Shown piece after piece: positions 10,633 to 21,777 of a DNA stretch of 64,000 bases (the stretch's first letter is position 1; every line of letters begins with the position of its first letter). Both the position numbers and the translations under genes were made by a program. The stretch is from Epichloe hybrida (taxonomy: Eukaryota > Ascomycota > Sordariomycetes > Hypocreales > Clavicipitaceae): contig JAFEKR010000004.1 in assembly GCA_019022495.1 (NCBI GenBank), positions 1,302,001 to 1,366,000 on the forward strand, given 5' to 3'. Below the pieces are notes generated by a model that did no database searches, was not told the origin of the DNA, and was given only the letters and a program-made list of their open reading frames with translations.

Positions 10633-13180
10633 TTAAGCATATGAGTTGCCCATGTCGTGTTCCTGCAACGCGTTAGTACGCATGTTTCCCTGGTATGAGC
10701 GACTGGCCCGGGGGGGAGGGGGGGGAGGAACGAAATACGACCGCCCACAAAAGAAACATGCCTTGATGTACTCCGGTCCCTTCTCCTGATACTCCTGCCT
10801 CGTAATCCTGGCGGCTTTCCAGGCCGGCGACCCGGCCCAAGCGGCGGCTCCCTTCCAGGCGTCCAGCAGCGCGTCCTGGGCACGGCGCACGTGGAGGGGT
10901 GAACCGGCGGGCAACAAGGCCCTGAGGCCGTCGCGGACGCGCTCATCAAAGTTCCGGAAGAGCGTGTTGCCGCCCGTGAGGAAGACGTCCCGGAGGAACG
11001 CGTCGCGGTCTGGCATGCCGGCCAGGCGCTGGTTGACCATGTCGCCGGCGATTTCGATGATGCCCGCCTGGTCGACGCCCGCGATCGAAGGACGGAACAC
11101 TACTTCCGGGACGCGGATCCGCTCGACGTTGAGATGGATCTGGTTGAGCTCTGCCTGGGAAGCTGGGTCGAAGGGCCGGGGCCCGCGGGCAAAGGCGTGG
11201 AGGAGGGATTTGGACCAGTCGGACTTGGCTTCTTGGGTTTGCTCATAGTCAAACTCCGGGTCGTATTGGAGGAGTTCCTGCTCGAGGTTCTTGAGGTTCG
11301 TCGCCAGATCTTCCTCCTCCTGCTCGTCTTCGCTGTTTTCCCCGACGGCAATCTGGCGATAGACGCCCCAGTCATCGTCGTTGGCGCCGAAATTGTCATC
11401 GTCGCCGCCTCGACGGCGCTTCTTGGTGGGGTTGTCCGACGCGATGTTGGCGATGCTCTTCATGCGGATCTGGGAGGCGAGCGATTTGCGGTTGCCGAGA
11501 TCGGCCTTGAGACGGTCTCGTTCTTTGATCTTTTGCAGAGTTCCCAGACGGGCTTGGCGCTTGTCCTCGAGCCAGTTTTCAAGATCGTTTTCACGGCGCT
11601 CCCTGTCGAGGCGCTCCTCTTCGGCGATGCGAGCCCTTTCGGCTTCCTTTTCGGCCTTGGCGCGCGCGCGGGCTTCGTGGTTGGACTTCATAAGTCGTTG
11701 CAGACGCTTCTGTTTGAGCTGCGCCTCGTCAAGCTGGTCGTCGGGGGTATCGAGCAGGTCGAAGTTGGGTGGTTCTTGGTCCTCATCTGGATCGCCGCCT
11801 ACGTCCTTTGTGCGGGCCTTTTTGATCGACTTTTCTAGCTCCTTGATCATTTTATCGAGCTGAGATTCGTCCTTGATGTCGTGACTGTCTAGTTGGCGGC
11901 GGATCTCCTTCTTCGTCTCATCGACAAGCTTGCCTTGCAGATTCTTGTAATACTCGAGGTCCTGCTCCTTCTTCATGAGCCTGTCTAGTCGCATCTTGGC
12001 CGCCTGCTCTTGTAATCGACGCCCGCTTTCCTTCTTTCGCTCTGCCACCCGAGCCAGTTCCTCTTCCGTCTTTTGGACGATTACTTCCTCCGTATAGGGG
12101 TATTGGATGACCACATCTCGGTCTTCGAGGCCAGTCCATTCCAGGTAGCTCTTGATCTCGTTGTCGTAGTCCTTTGACACGTAGAAATGATCTCTGATCA
12201 TGTGCTCTGCTTGGGACACGTTGAGCTTGCCTGCGAAGGCAGGATATTTGAGGCGGATGAGCTTGAGGAGATAGTCGGCTCCGTGGTAGCCTCCCCAATT
12301 TAAGCGGATTGCTTGTCCGAGCATGGCCTTTGCGTTGTAGACCGGGATTACGTGCGTAGACGTATATGACGATGACACTACTAGTCCGGTGGTGCCTTTG
12401 TTTTGTCGGTAGGAAAAGAGCGAGTCGATACCGTAAGCGAGGGAGGGGGCGCCGTAGCACTCGAAAATGATCTCGGTCATTGCTAAGAAGATGGGGAAAT
12501 AAAAATTAGAATAAAAATTAGAATGAAATAAAAAACCAGCCCGTCAGTCTCGAGGGCCAAGAGCCAAGTTTTGCAGAATATGATAACGTACATTTCCTTG
12601 AGTAGGGCAAGTTGGCAACGGCTTCCGTCATGACAATGGGCACGTCGACAGCTCCGTCGGTGGACTCGTTCAAGCCCAATTTGAGGAATATGTAGTCTAG
12701 AACGTGCTCCATGACATCCCAGTTGCTCACGATGCCGGTGCCGGCCTCGTGGGCCGTTCGGATATGCCCCCGTGCCGTCGTATCAGCATAGCAGTCAGCG
12801 CCGGCAAATGAGAAGGTTCTGCCAAGCTTTCGATCGCGATATTTGGACATTATCGGCGGCATGCTGAGTCGCGGTTTCGACTCGAAGGACCAGCCGGCGC
12901 GGAAGGTGGAGGATCCTACAAATGCAGGATTTGTCAGTCGCTTGCCGCTCACAAACCCCTTCCATTTGCTTTCGCTTCCTTATACTATCTGAGCGAACGT
13001 ACCATTGTCAATCACGATGGCAGCTCTGTCAGGCTGCTCAAGAGCCTTCTTGTATCCGTCACTCTGAGGCTCGATGTACTCTTCGAATCGCGTTTCCTTG
13101 ACAGGAAATAGCTTGGGCGGTGGAATATCTCTATCCAGGGGGCCCGTCTGCTTGGGCTCGTCGACGGCAGAGGGAGCCAT
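10633..13180 (-). CDS. ARP5: Actin-related protein Arp5, INO80 chromatin remodeller subunit
   Basis: Four exons on the minus strand: 13180-13003, 12915-12592, 12482-10762 and 10662-10633, giving 750 residues. The joins restore AIVIDNG/SSTFRAGWSFESKPR (actin nucleotide-binding segment) and NLPYSRK/SMTEIIFECYGAPSLAYGID (actin core). The centre (about residues 300-560) is a long charged, coiled-coil-rich insertion typical of Arp5. The last intron (10761-10663) starts with GC instead of GT (AAG/GCATGT), has a CTAAC branch motif and ends in TTGCAG; it yields the conserved tail EYIK/EHDMGNSYA. Arp5 forms a subcomplex with Ies6 in INO80, needed for nucleosome sliding. The IES6 gene lies 1.4 kb away. 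Confidence 0.95.
10663..10761 (-). other. ARP5: GC-AG intron in ARP5
   Basis: The donor is AAG/GCATGT, a branch-like TACTAAC lies near 10673-10679, and the acceptor is GTTGCAG. Reading through instead adds an unrelated Pro-rich tail, so splicing is the better model. The donor is inferred from the conserved C-terminus. Confidence 0.8.
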
Positions 13181-13786
13181 GGCTGGCTTCTTTTATGGTC
13201 GTCGTCGCAAAGCTTCGGTTTCTTTCACCAAGTATTCAAAGCGACCATGTTGAGGTTGAACTTTCCGGGTTTGCGGCAAAATGGACAGGCTGAAAGGGGT
13301 TGAACCTGCGCAATTGAAGATGAATAGTCGCGCAATGTCAATCGGGTTGGCATCAATGCCGAAAAGATGGAAAAGGAATTCAAGGGCCAAGAGCCAAGAA
13401 CAAGGCTACGGGTTGATTGAAGATGGGACAGCGTCTTAACAGCGTCTTGTCTCTCGTTGGTGGGTCTTTTGACTCTTTGGCCATGACGCCCGCCCTGCAG
13501 ACTACATATGGGCTGGTGGATGTAAGAAAGACGCGCCGGCAATCAATACATGATGTGCATACAGCAGCTTCAGTCGATTAAATATTAATTTGGAGCGTAC
13601 TAGTCCGCATGATTTCACTCTCTACCGTGGGCATATGCGAATTGGAACGTCGTGCATTATCATCTTATCATCTTATCATCAAATGACTATGCGACTGACA
13701 GAGCATCACTCTCCAACCTTGATCATCATACATAGAACCTCCATGTGGGCTGGTCGGTATCAATGGTATGTGCAAACTCTCACTTT
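13181..13786. other. Intergenic region upstream of ARP5 and downstream of DAD4
   Basis: About 600 bp expected to hold the ARP5 promoter and the DAD4 3' end. A TCATCTTATCATCTTATCATC short repeat lies near 13660-13680. No gene seen. Confidence 0.45.
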
Positions 13787-14273
13787 TTATGACGGTGGCG
13801 AAAGATTGTCCGTGGCTGCCAAAAACGGGAGCTGTCAGCAAATGCACTTAGACTTGGATCAAAAGAGTCGCGTCTCACCTTCAAGATGAAAAAGAACATT
13901 TGATTGGTAGTTCTTGAACATTTGCGCCACCAACTCAACGTTCATGTTCTGGATGTTGATGTCCTTCGTTTCAAGTCAGCTTTCATATCGCATGCTGTCT
14001 GTTTCCTCTCCTCTTGCAGGACTGGAAAACACACTTGAAGACTCTTGTTCATGACGACCACTGCCTCGTTCAGTTTCTCCTATTGCCCCCGGGTCAGTCT
14101 TGGTTACAAAGTGCATGAATAGGCCTCCCGAGGCTGATGCGTACCACGTTGGTGATGATACGGGACAGCAGCAGGTTTTGTTGGTGTTCATGCGGGCTCT
14201 CCTATCGTTTCTGTGAGAAAACCAGGATTCCAATCCTACTTGGATTCTGAAATGGAGCCACGAGACTTACCAT
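13787..14273 (-). CDS. DAD4: DASH complex subunit Dad4
   Basis: Five tiny exons: 14273-14271 (only the ATG), 14201-14145, 14079-14035, 13963-13879 and 13815-13787. All introns are GT-AG and in phase. They assemble into 72 residues, the same length as yeast Dad4. The chain starts [20 protein letters not shown], continues [15 protein letters not shown] and [19 protein letters not shown], and ends in [11 protein letters not shown]. The ENPHEQ-like start, the heptad-rich helices and the NYxSxVxFxLEAT ending are the Dad4 signature. Dad4 belongs to the ten-subunit DASH/Dam1 ring that couples kinetochores to microtubules. No long open frame reveals this gene, because introns exceed exons in length. 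Confidence 0.93.
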
Positions 14274-14562
14274 TTTTTCACTTTTTTCCTCGATAATCCG
14301 GTTGCATGTCAATCAGACACAGCAAAAGTCGGGCGTCGCGATAAGTGGATGCACGGGGGTGGGGAATCGTTGTTGTTTATGACTGCCAGTGACCTCAAAG
14401 AGGAGCGGTGAGATGCGGCAGAACCTGTAGTCTTGTCCTCGCGCTCTCCCCAGCTTCATGCCAAACCATCCGGTCGATTGCTCGTTCCTAAACCAAGCCA
14501 CGGTTTGGCAGCGAGTCATCTTTCCAGCGCAAAACAAACGACCCCTCCTCGACTTCTTTAAA
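14274..14562. promoter_or_regulatory. Bidirectional promoter between DAD4 and IES6
   Basis: Only 289 bp separate the divergent start codons of DAD4 and IES6, so both promoters must share this space. I see no defined factor site. Confidence 0.5.
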
Positions 14563-15150
14563 ATGGCTTTCGCCGCCCCGAAAGAGGCCACCGAGGCGCA
14601 GATCCAGCACCAGAAGCTGATTGAGCAGCTCGATATCCACGCCATCCACAAGACCTTTCGAAACCAGCACTGGAAGCCCAATCAGCGCCGGAATAAGAAT
14701 CTCAAAGCCATTGTTGGCGATGCATCCAGGAGGGAAGCATCAGCGTTAGCAACACCCCAACATGGCAGCGGCCAGGCAACGCCCTCCAGGGATGATGGTC
14801 AATGTACGAGCGGAGCGTCAACGCCAGCAACAAGCAACGGGCGGGATCAACCACCAAACCTGGCACAGGCGTCGCGAAGTCTTTCAAAACTTGTTCTAGA
14901 AAAGAGCTTGAAGCCACCCGGCGGCATCGTCTCCGCTCCCACGGCAACATACACAAACATAGAGTCGGCGCCTTCACTAGCACACTCCAAGCACTATTGC
15001 GACGTCACTGGCTTGCCTGCGCCGTACCAAGATCCGAAGACGAGAATTAGATATCACAACAGAGAGGTGTATGCTCTTATACGATCACTGCCGCAAACCT
15101 CCGCAGAGCTCTTCCTGGAAGCTCGTGGCGCACACACTGTTCTCAAGTGA
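14563..15150 (+). CDS. IES6: Ies6, INO80 complex subunit (YL1 C-terminal domain)
   Basis: Single exon of 195 residues. The ATG at 14563 is preferred over the open upstream extension, because MAFAAPKEATEAQIQHQ begins the family-like part. A conserved N-terminal motif (IHKTFRNQHWKPNQRRNKNLK) leads into a Ser/Thr-rich linker. This is followed by the YL1_C domain (HYCDVTGLPAPYQDPKTRIR then YHNREVYALIRSL) at about residues 145-180. In yeast, Ies6 binds Arp5 to form a module required for INO80 nucleosome sliding. The gene is single-exon, whereas its neighbours are heavily split. Confidence 0.94.
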   Translation: MAFAAPKEATEAQIQHQKLIEQLDIHAIHKTFRNQHWKPNQRRNKNLKAIVGDASRREASALATPQHGSGQATPSRDDGQCTSGASTPATSNGRDQPPNLAQASRSLSKLVLEKSLKPPGGIVSAPTATYTNIESAPSLAHSKHYCDVTGLPAPYQDPKTRIRYHNREVYALIRSLPQTSAELFLEARGAHTVLK

Positions 15151-16249
15151 GCGCGGTCGCTTTTTACTGCCTTGACAAGCAACGACATCAAAGACTCTAC
15201 AATTTTCCAGTGGCAAGCCGCTTTGGCCAGGCTCACAACTAAGTCACACACACGAGACTCTATCGACGCGCAAGTGAGGGGCCTAGCACAAGATTCAAAT
15301 GGAACGTGGAGGAGAAGATGTCCGACCAACAAAGTCAAGCTTCAACTATGCAGCCCTGGCCTTTCGGCCGAGAGATGGCAAATGACGCTCCGGCTTAATC
15401 GTGATCGTCCAAGATTCTGTTCTTTGCCACCGACAAAAGTACCGAGATTGTATGGGGAACATCCTCAGTTGCCAGAGCTAGATAGCTCGGCCATCGGGGC
15501 AATATGTACTAAATCGTAATGAATCACAATGAAGCATCTTGCATCGCACAAAGTCCGAGTCGGGTCGTCGCACTTGGGCCAATCTGCGTGTGACACGGTG
15601 TGACATGTTCTTCGTCGACCACTCGTTGCGTGGGTAAGATTTCACGTCGGACGGTCGTTGTGTCTGGTGGGAGTCAATTGGTGTGGAAGCCTTGCTAGAC
15701 AACCCTTAGTCGTCCGGGGCATCAGACCGTCGCGCGGAGTCTGGCAGAGACAATCCAAGTGCCATGAATCAATGGCATCACACAACTGACTGCGTTGCAG
15801 CTTGACCTGTGAGAGTTGGAAAAGTCCAGTTTCGCACGAAGAAATGAAAATTTATGGTGAAAAATGAAATGCTGTGGGCCTTTTTCATCCCCCCCCCCCC
15901 CTGCAGCAGCCTGCATTAGCCACGGGATCGAAACCCAAGTAGCCCCCCTTTTCGTCCAAGTCAAATCCACTTGCACTGAAGCCTTGTCCCTCTCAGTACG
16001 TCGTGCCACCTGTCACTTGTAACTCGTAGCCCGTGCGAAATGCAGAGACCCTGAATGCCCTGGATGCCATGCTGTCCTCGCATCTCAACGAGAAGCAAGG
16101 GCGGAAAAAAAAAAGAATCCACATGTAAATTTACACCTCTCCAACGATAACCGCGAATACTTGAGCAAAACATAATTACTTTCTCAACGCTCCACCAAAA
16201 GGCCCTCGGTCACTCAATTCACCGAGTAAAACAAAAACATTGGCCCATC
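15151..16249. other. Intergenic region between IES6 and GOT1
   Basis: About 1.1 kb. It holds C homopolymers near 15891 and no recognisable gene. A frame at 15172-15519 directly follows the IES6 stop and is probably 3' UTR. Confidence 0.45.
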
Positions 16250-17126
16250 ATGTCGATGTGGATGTCCGATTCCCAGAGTATGCGAACCCCCCCCCCCCTC
16301 CCCCCCTCGGCGGCTGGACCCAAATTGGCCTACCCGCCACGCGACAACACCACCGCGGTGTCGCAAACTGCGATCACGGCGACCCGGCCAACCTGAAGAT
16401 ATCGAAGAACCTATGCTGACGTGTAACTTCAGAAATCGGAGTAGTCTTCTGCTCCGGTGGTATGTATCCCGCCTCTCCGCGCATCAACAAAAGTCGCCGA
16501 CCAGAAACAGACAGCCAACATCTCTGCTAGGCGGTCTTTTCCTCATTGGAGGAGTGATGCTCTTGTTTGATCGAGCCATGTAAGCTACCCTTCCCCCCAA
16601 TATTTCCCTCATCCCATCTCTCATGTCCATGTTATTCGAGATAGAAAAGAGAGAGCATAATGCCCCCACTAACCGTCCTTGCCTTGTCGACAGGCTTGCC
16701 ATGGGAAATGTCCGTACCTGCCGCGCAGACGATCTACCCATTCCTCCCATGAAATCCATCGGTCCGCGGACGCAAGGGTTCAAAGTAGAAGAAAATATCA
16801 TCGAAAACAATACTAACAAGCGACCGCAGATTCTCTTCCTCATCGGTCTCACCATCATCATCGGTCCCAAGAAGACGCTCCTCTTCTTTGCGCGGAAACA
16901 AAAGGCCAAAGGCACGGCAGCCTTCTTCGTTGGTCTCATATTGATTCTGATACGCTGGACGTTCATCGGATTTATAATTGAACTCTACGGAATCGCTGTT
17001 CTGTTCGGAGATTTCATAGGCACCATTGCTGGATTTGCGAGGGGGATCCCTGTTGTCGGACCGTATATTGGCATGTTGGTTGACCGGATAGGATTGGGTC
17101 GGCGAAACGCCGATTTGCCCGTTTGA
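16250..17126 (+). CDS. GOT1: Got1-like vesicle transport protein
   Basis: Five exons: 16250-16277, 16433-16459, 16531-16579, 16694-16709 and 16830-17126, giving 138 residues, the length of yeast Got1. The assembled chain reads SDSQKIGVVFCSGG, then GLFLIGGVMLLFDRAM, LAMGN and ILFLIGLTIIIGPKK. Four hydrophobic segments are followed by a conserved GIPVVGPYIGMLVDRIG. Exon 4 is only 16 nt. The last intron has a perfect TACTAAC. Got1 is a tetraspan membrane protein of early Golgi/ER that aids ER-Golgi and Golgi fusion steps. Three in-frame ATGs occur near the start (16250, 16256, 16262); the second would give the more usual MWxSDxQK beginning. Confidence 0.93.
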
Positions 17127-17805
17127 TTGGGGCACGAATAGTCTCTGCTGATGCTGCGATGGAGGATATGTTTCGCGCCGTTCCGTTTTGCAGATGAGGA
17201 AGTACTCCGCGCGACCAGCGGAACGAAGAATAAATTAAAATGCTTCGCATCCCTGGACTTGGTTGATGTAGAGACAAAAACGACAAAACGATTTCTAGAC
17301 ACACGGGAATAGTCAGGGACTGGTTCAAATTCGGGGTTACGAAATCATTTTTCTTGGCGTCAAGGGGGTGGGCGAAAATACTGTACAATATATGATGAGG
17401 AGGCTTTAGTTGTGGAAGAACTAACCTCCCGGTAGCTAGAAAGGTTGTGTGTAATAAAATTGAATTCGTCATCGCTGCACTGCCCGAGCGATCGTGGAAG
17501 ATGGCCACTGTCCTGCCTAAGCGTGTAATCAAACCTCGATTGTTATCATGGAGCTGTTGCTCATCGCACGCTGCTCTACTCGCTTTCACAACTTTCAGAT
17601 CTTCCAAGGGGTATTGGCAGGCTGACGTGTCGACAGAATTATCCTAGGCAAGGCATTTGTAGCTTCAGCAGCTGATAGTAGTTAAAATGAGGCGCTAGTT
17701 GAACTGTATAGACACCAGACAGTCATGTGTTCGTAACATCTTGAAGTCTTGACTCGACTTCAGTTTGTGTAATTGGTTTTCCTTCACATATCCTTTCTCC
17801 CACAT
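17127..17805. other. Convergent 3' region between GOT1 and profilin
   Basis: About 680 bp of 3' flank for two convergent genes; no gene or repeat seen. Confidence 0.45.
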
Positions 17806-18594
17806 CTAATATCCCTGACCAATGAGATAATCCGCCAAACCTTCGACAGTTAAGCTGGTGTTGCCAGCAACCTGGGCCTCGCCATGGTGGCCGATAACAA
17901 TGGCCTGCTTGGTCTTGGCGACAGCGACACCCAGTCGGCCCTTTGTACAAGCCCAGAATCAGCAATTGCCTGCAACGAACAGCGATCTATAACACCGAGG
18001 GGCTAAGCTCATTGTCCACGTACCTGTCTAGCATAAATACTTCGGTCCTCAGCTCGGGCCATGACGTATCGGCTGCCAGCAATGAAAAGACCATCCGCGA
18101 AAGCCTTGTCCTTGGCAGCTGCGTCGCCGCCGACAATAGACGCGATCGCCTTCATCTCCTCAGGCTTGAGCTGTAACATTTCCCCAGAAAGCGTTGTTAG
18201 CCGTCCGCCATGACATACACGCCACCCCACCAATAGGGAGCGACGTTGCTTGTGAATGAATAGAGGTGGGAGTAGTCGGTTTACCTGGAAGTCGGCAGAA
18301 GCAGCCCAAGCGCTGTCGCCAGCTGCGCTGATGATTGCGCCCTTGTCGACGTGACCAGTGGCCACCAGGCTGACGACCTTTCCATCAGCAATTTTATACT
18401 ATACACATCGGGGGACTGGGAACACGACGACAAAAGTTCGATACGGAAGCGGGGTAAGAGATTACCTGGTATCGACATATGCTGCGAAACAGAGCCAGTT
18501 AGTCGCGGAAGCTCTCGTTTGTTAGATAACAGGAAGGGGGAAGACTGGCAAAATCTAGAACAGAAAGCGGTGGGCACGAACCTTGCCACGACAT
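17806..18594 (-). CDS. Profilin
   Basis: Five exons: 18594-18582, 18481-18466, 18369-18285, 18170-18024 and 17940-17806, giving 131 residues. The N-terminus MSWQAYVDTSLVATGHVDK is assembled from a 13-nt exon, a 16-nt microexon and the third exon, all in phase. The C-terminus GLADYLIGQGY with upstream KTKQAIVIGHHGEAQVAG is diagnostic of profilin. Profilin binds G-actin, poly-proline ligands such as formins, and phosphoinositides, and drives actin polymerisation at hyphal tips. Length is normal (125-135). The WQxYVD N-terminus is part of the poly-proline-binding face. Confidence 0.95.
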
Positions 18595-21500
18595 GGTGAG
18601 AACTTCTTCTGAAAATGAGAATAAATCGTAAAGCAAGGAGAATCTGCAGACCGGGAGGACACCAGACGTCAACTGGCAGAAGCTGGCAGAAGCTGGCAGG
18701 ATGCGGAACGGAAAGTCGGGAGGTTACGAGCCTTGTTGATCAGAGATGAAAGGAGAAGGCTTACTTGTGTGATGGAGAAACTCCCCTGCATTATTACCGG
18801 TTGGTAGCACGTCAGCCAATGTCCTGTCTGCAAAGGTCCCCCCCGCTGCGATTTTCGAGAGGAGGGGTCAACAACACCAACAACTATTACGAACGAACCC
18901 ACGAACCCCACCATGGTCGGAGTTGGGAATGCAGCAGCTCTGTCACGCAATGGCTTCACTCCCTCTGGGCTTCTTTCGAGCCCCGTCTACGTCACTTCCA
19001 CCACATTTGCAAGCATGATGCGATGGGTCAAGCACGTTGGTTGTATCTTGGTAGTGAGGCCTTGCAGGCCGGTATGCTACCATGAGTGTGTATGCGACTG
19101 ACCATTCATGGGCGATGTCAACGTCGCAAAAGATGGAGCATGCATGGTACGGTGAATTACTACTCATCACTACAACATGGAAATGATTCTCTCTCTTTTT
19201 CCTCCTCACACAAGAGTCCTTCCGCACTATGTACGTTACCCGCGGCGATTCAAAACCGCTAGATCCCTTGGACATCGGTTCTCGGACATCAACAATGCCT
19301 GGGCAATGTCATTTCGATCAGAATGAATCCCGACGCATATCTGGTCAAGTATACCATGGACTTATTCTTGTTCACGACAATCGCCACACGAAGCATCTCA
19401 GTCAACGCCGTGGTTACGCACCCTCTCATCGGCTCCTCGTGTGCGGTAATTCAAGAACATGTCACTCCTCTGCATCTATTGTAAGCCACTAGCGGGCTTG
19501 GAGATTGCCATGAGGCGTTTGAAGCGAGCTGAGAGAGCAATGCCTGGTCACACGTGGGGCAAAGCCCATTCGGAACTGGATACGCAGCCATAAGGGTTGC
19601 GGATAGTTAAGCGCCCCTCCCGAGGTTCGTATTTCAATACAAAAACTATAAAATTCCATGTGAAATGGGCAGACGCAGAAATGGAAACAGGTGACATGAA
19701 ATGAAGACCAATGTCTCGAACAGAAAGGCGTATGCTCCAGTTACGAAACTGCAGCCGTTCATTTGAACGATCTCAGCTGCCAAGCATCGCCCGCCAATTA
19801 TTACTCTTGAACTAGATGACATTTTGATTATCAAATTCACCTCCAGAAAACGGAGAGAGCGGAAACTCGACGAGCATTTGAAACCCGGTCCGGATTATAA
19901 GGTAGGGTTAAGCATGACTTATGGGGAACTGACCCCAGCCCTCGACCGTGTTTCAGGACTTTCAGAATACTATTAATAATATGCAGTGATTCATTGTGGG
20001 TTAGGCAAGAACTCGTTTGAGACGGAACTGTTATACTCCGGCACCAACTTCTTTCCTACAACAGCCCAGCCTTCTGGTCAGTCTTCTGCAGATGCACCAT
20101 CAGGGCTAGCCGTTGCTTAGGACCACTGGGCGGTGATGCTTCCTCTTTCACATGAATGCTTATGCCCAGTCTTGATTCTAATCAACTCTCAGCCTGAAGT
20201 AGAGCTTGGTTGGCGAACAGTCATCGCCATTGAAGCCATCAGAGGTCCGACATTGTGGTCTTGACGACCACGGGCGAAACCGTCTCGCGAGATTCCCATG
20301 CAATCGATGTCTGAACAAAAAACGTACACGAGGTTGGAAGGACCGATGCTCGCCAAAGATGAGACACCGGTTGCCCCTGTCACACAACAGAAACAAGCCC
20401 ATCGTGGTTCTACCAGCCACCTCATTGGTCCGTGAGGCTTTTGAACTGCCCATTCCGGCCAGGGGAAAGTAGTCCGTATTGTCTTGTGGGGTTGCAGCGG
20501 GTTCGACCAGCCAGACTAGCTCACCGTCAACATTGAATTCTAATTGCAAGGGGCAACAAGGTTCTCCACGACAAAACAACGACAATGTGTCAATGGACAG
20601 ACCTGGGTAGAGACCTTTCGCGAGTTGCGCTGCCAATGAATGGCATTGCGTTGTATCGTCAGAAGGAGCGAGTAAGGTTTCTGTCAAGCCGCTAGTCATG
20701 TTCTCATGTTCCCGCCCAGGGGCTCGTTTGGCGTACTCGCACCAGTTCATTTTATTCGGCCTTCGGATATCTTGCGGTTTGGTACAGCTGTTGCGACGCT
20801 GGCCCGAGTCAACAAAAGCCATGGCCAAGTAACAGGATCATGGACTTGAGTATGGTAGCAGCTCCAATGCGTCTTCGCCGAAACTGGCTGGAAGCGGCTC
20901 CTGCCTTGTTTGTGAAGGACGAGTCGCTCCTTCCGGCTCGGGATTTGAGAGCGGCACCAGTTGACACCACCTCTAGAATTCCGATTCAGTTGATGCATCC
21001 GCGTCCGCTTATTACGTCCATCCACACACGACGACCTCGCGTCTCCGTGCTTGTCTGCTTGGGTTTGGGGTCCAGTCCTGAGTCCTGAGTCTTGACAGGA
21101 CATGACAAAGCACATGGCCCAGCAAGGGGAAACCCCGATTCCAAGTTCCCTTGCTGTACTCCGTACGGATTATGGATTACACACATGCACAGCCACCCAC
21201 CTTGTCAGAGCATGGGCAGCAAGACGACCCCGGCGTGAATCGAGGTGCCGGGATGGTCGTCCACGTCGTCCCATCCCTCTCAAACGTGCGGAGATGCTCA
21301 GGAAATTCGATATGCTCTATTTTGCCAAGAACTTTTAGTCCTGGGCCAGCTTAGCTTGCCTCAACCTCTTCAAGCGATGATACGCAAATTGTCAGTTTAC
21401 TTTACATATAGTACCGCTCCTCTCGGCACTGTCTTGTTTTATCAGGCTTTCTCAAAGCAGCGGCCAGAAAAGTCACCTTGCACTCGTGAGGCAATACGGC

Positions 21501-21777
21501 TCTGTGGCCTGGGGGCTTTTCACTTTACTGGTATGATTCTGTCCATGAGCACAAACATCATCATTGCTATAGCAAACAGTTTCAAATATTTGAATACCAG
21601 CCTGACCCTTTCACAGGTTGGCTTGACAACATTGGTCGCCCCATGTCCAGCGAATCAATCTACAAACAGCAGAGTTGTCTTCGATGCTGGGTTGTCTGCC
21701 GTTAAATGCAGCTGACACTGTCTCCCGACACCAAGAGCGTATAGCGTCTGGAACTTCCCTGGGTATTATAGTCGTCG
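18595..21777. other. Gene-poor 3.2 kb stretch
   Basis: I found no gene here that I can support by family, splice structure or domain. A minus-strand open frame at 20178-20828 is discussed separately. No terminal repeats or long tandem arrays were seen. Part of it must serve as the profilin promoter and the leader of the 562-residue gene. Confidence 0.4.
20178..20750 (-). CDS. Unsupported hypothetical ORF
   Basis: Open frame beginning at an internal ATG (MNWCEYAKRAPGREHENM) and running about 190 residues. I recognise no domain. The last 60 residues become Arg-rich and unlike a globular protein, while another frame over the same bases looks equally plausible, so the gene may be absent, spliced or decayed. 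Confidence 0.15.
   Translation of the reverse strand: MNWCEYAKRAPGREHENMTSGLTETLLAPSDDTTQCHSLAAQLAKGLYPGLSIDTLSLFCRGEPCCPLQLEFNVDGELVWLVEPAATPQDNTDYFPLAGMGSSKASRTNEVAGRTTMGLFLLCDRGNRCLIFGEHRSFQPRVRFLFRHRLHGNLARRFRPWSSRPQCRTSDGFNGDDCSPTKLYFRLRVD

Noticed and set aside
11134..11838. 234-residue plus-strand frame antisense to ARP5
   Set aside because: Hydrophobic shadow of the charged coiled-coil codons of ARP5 on the other strand.
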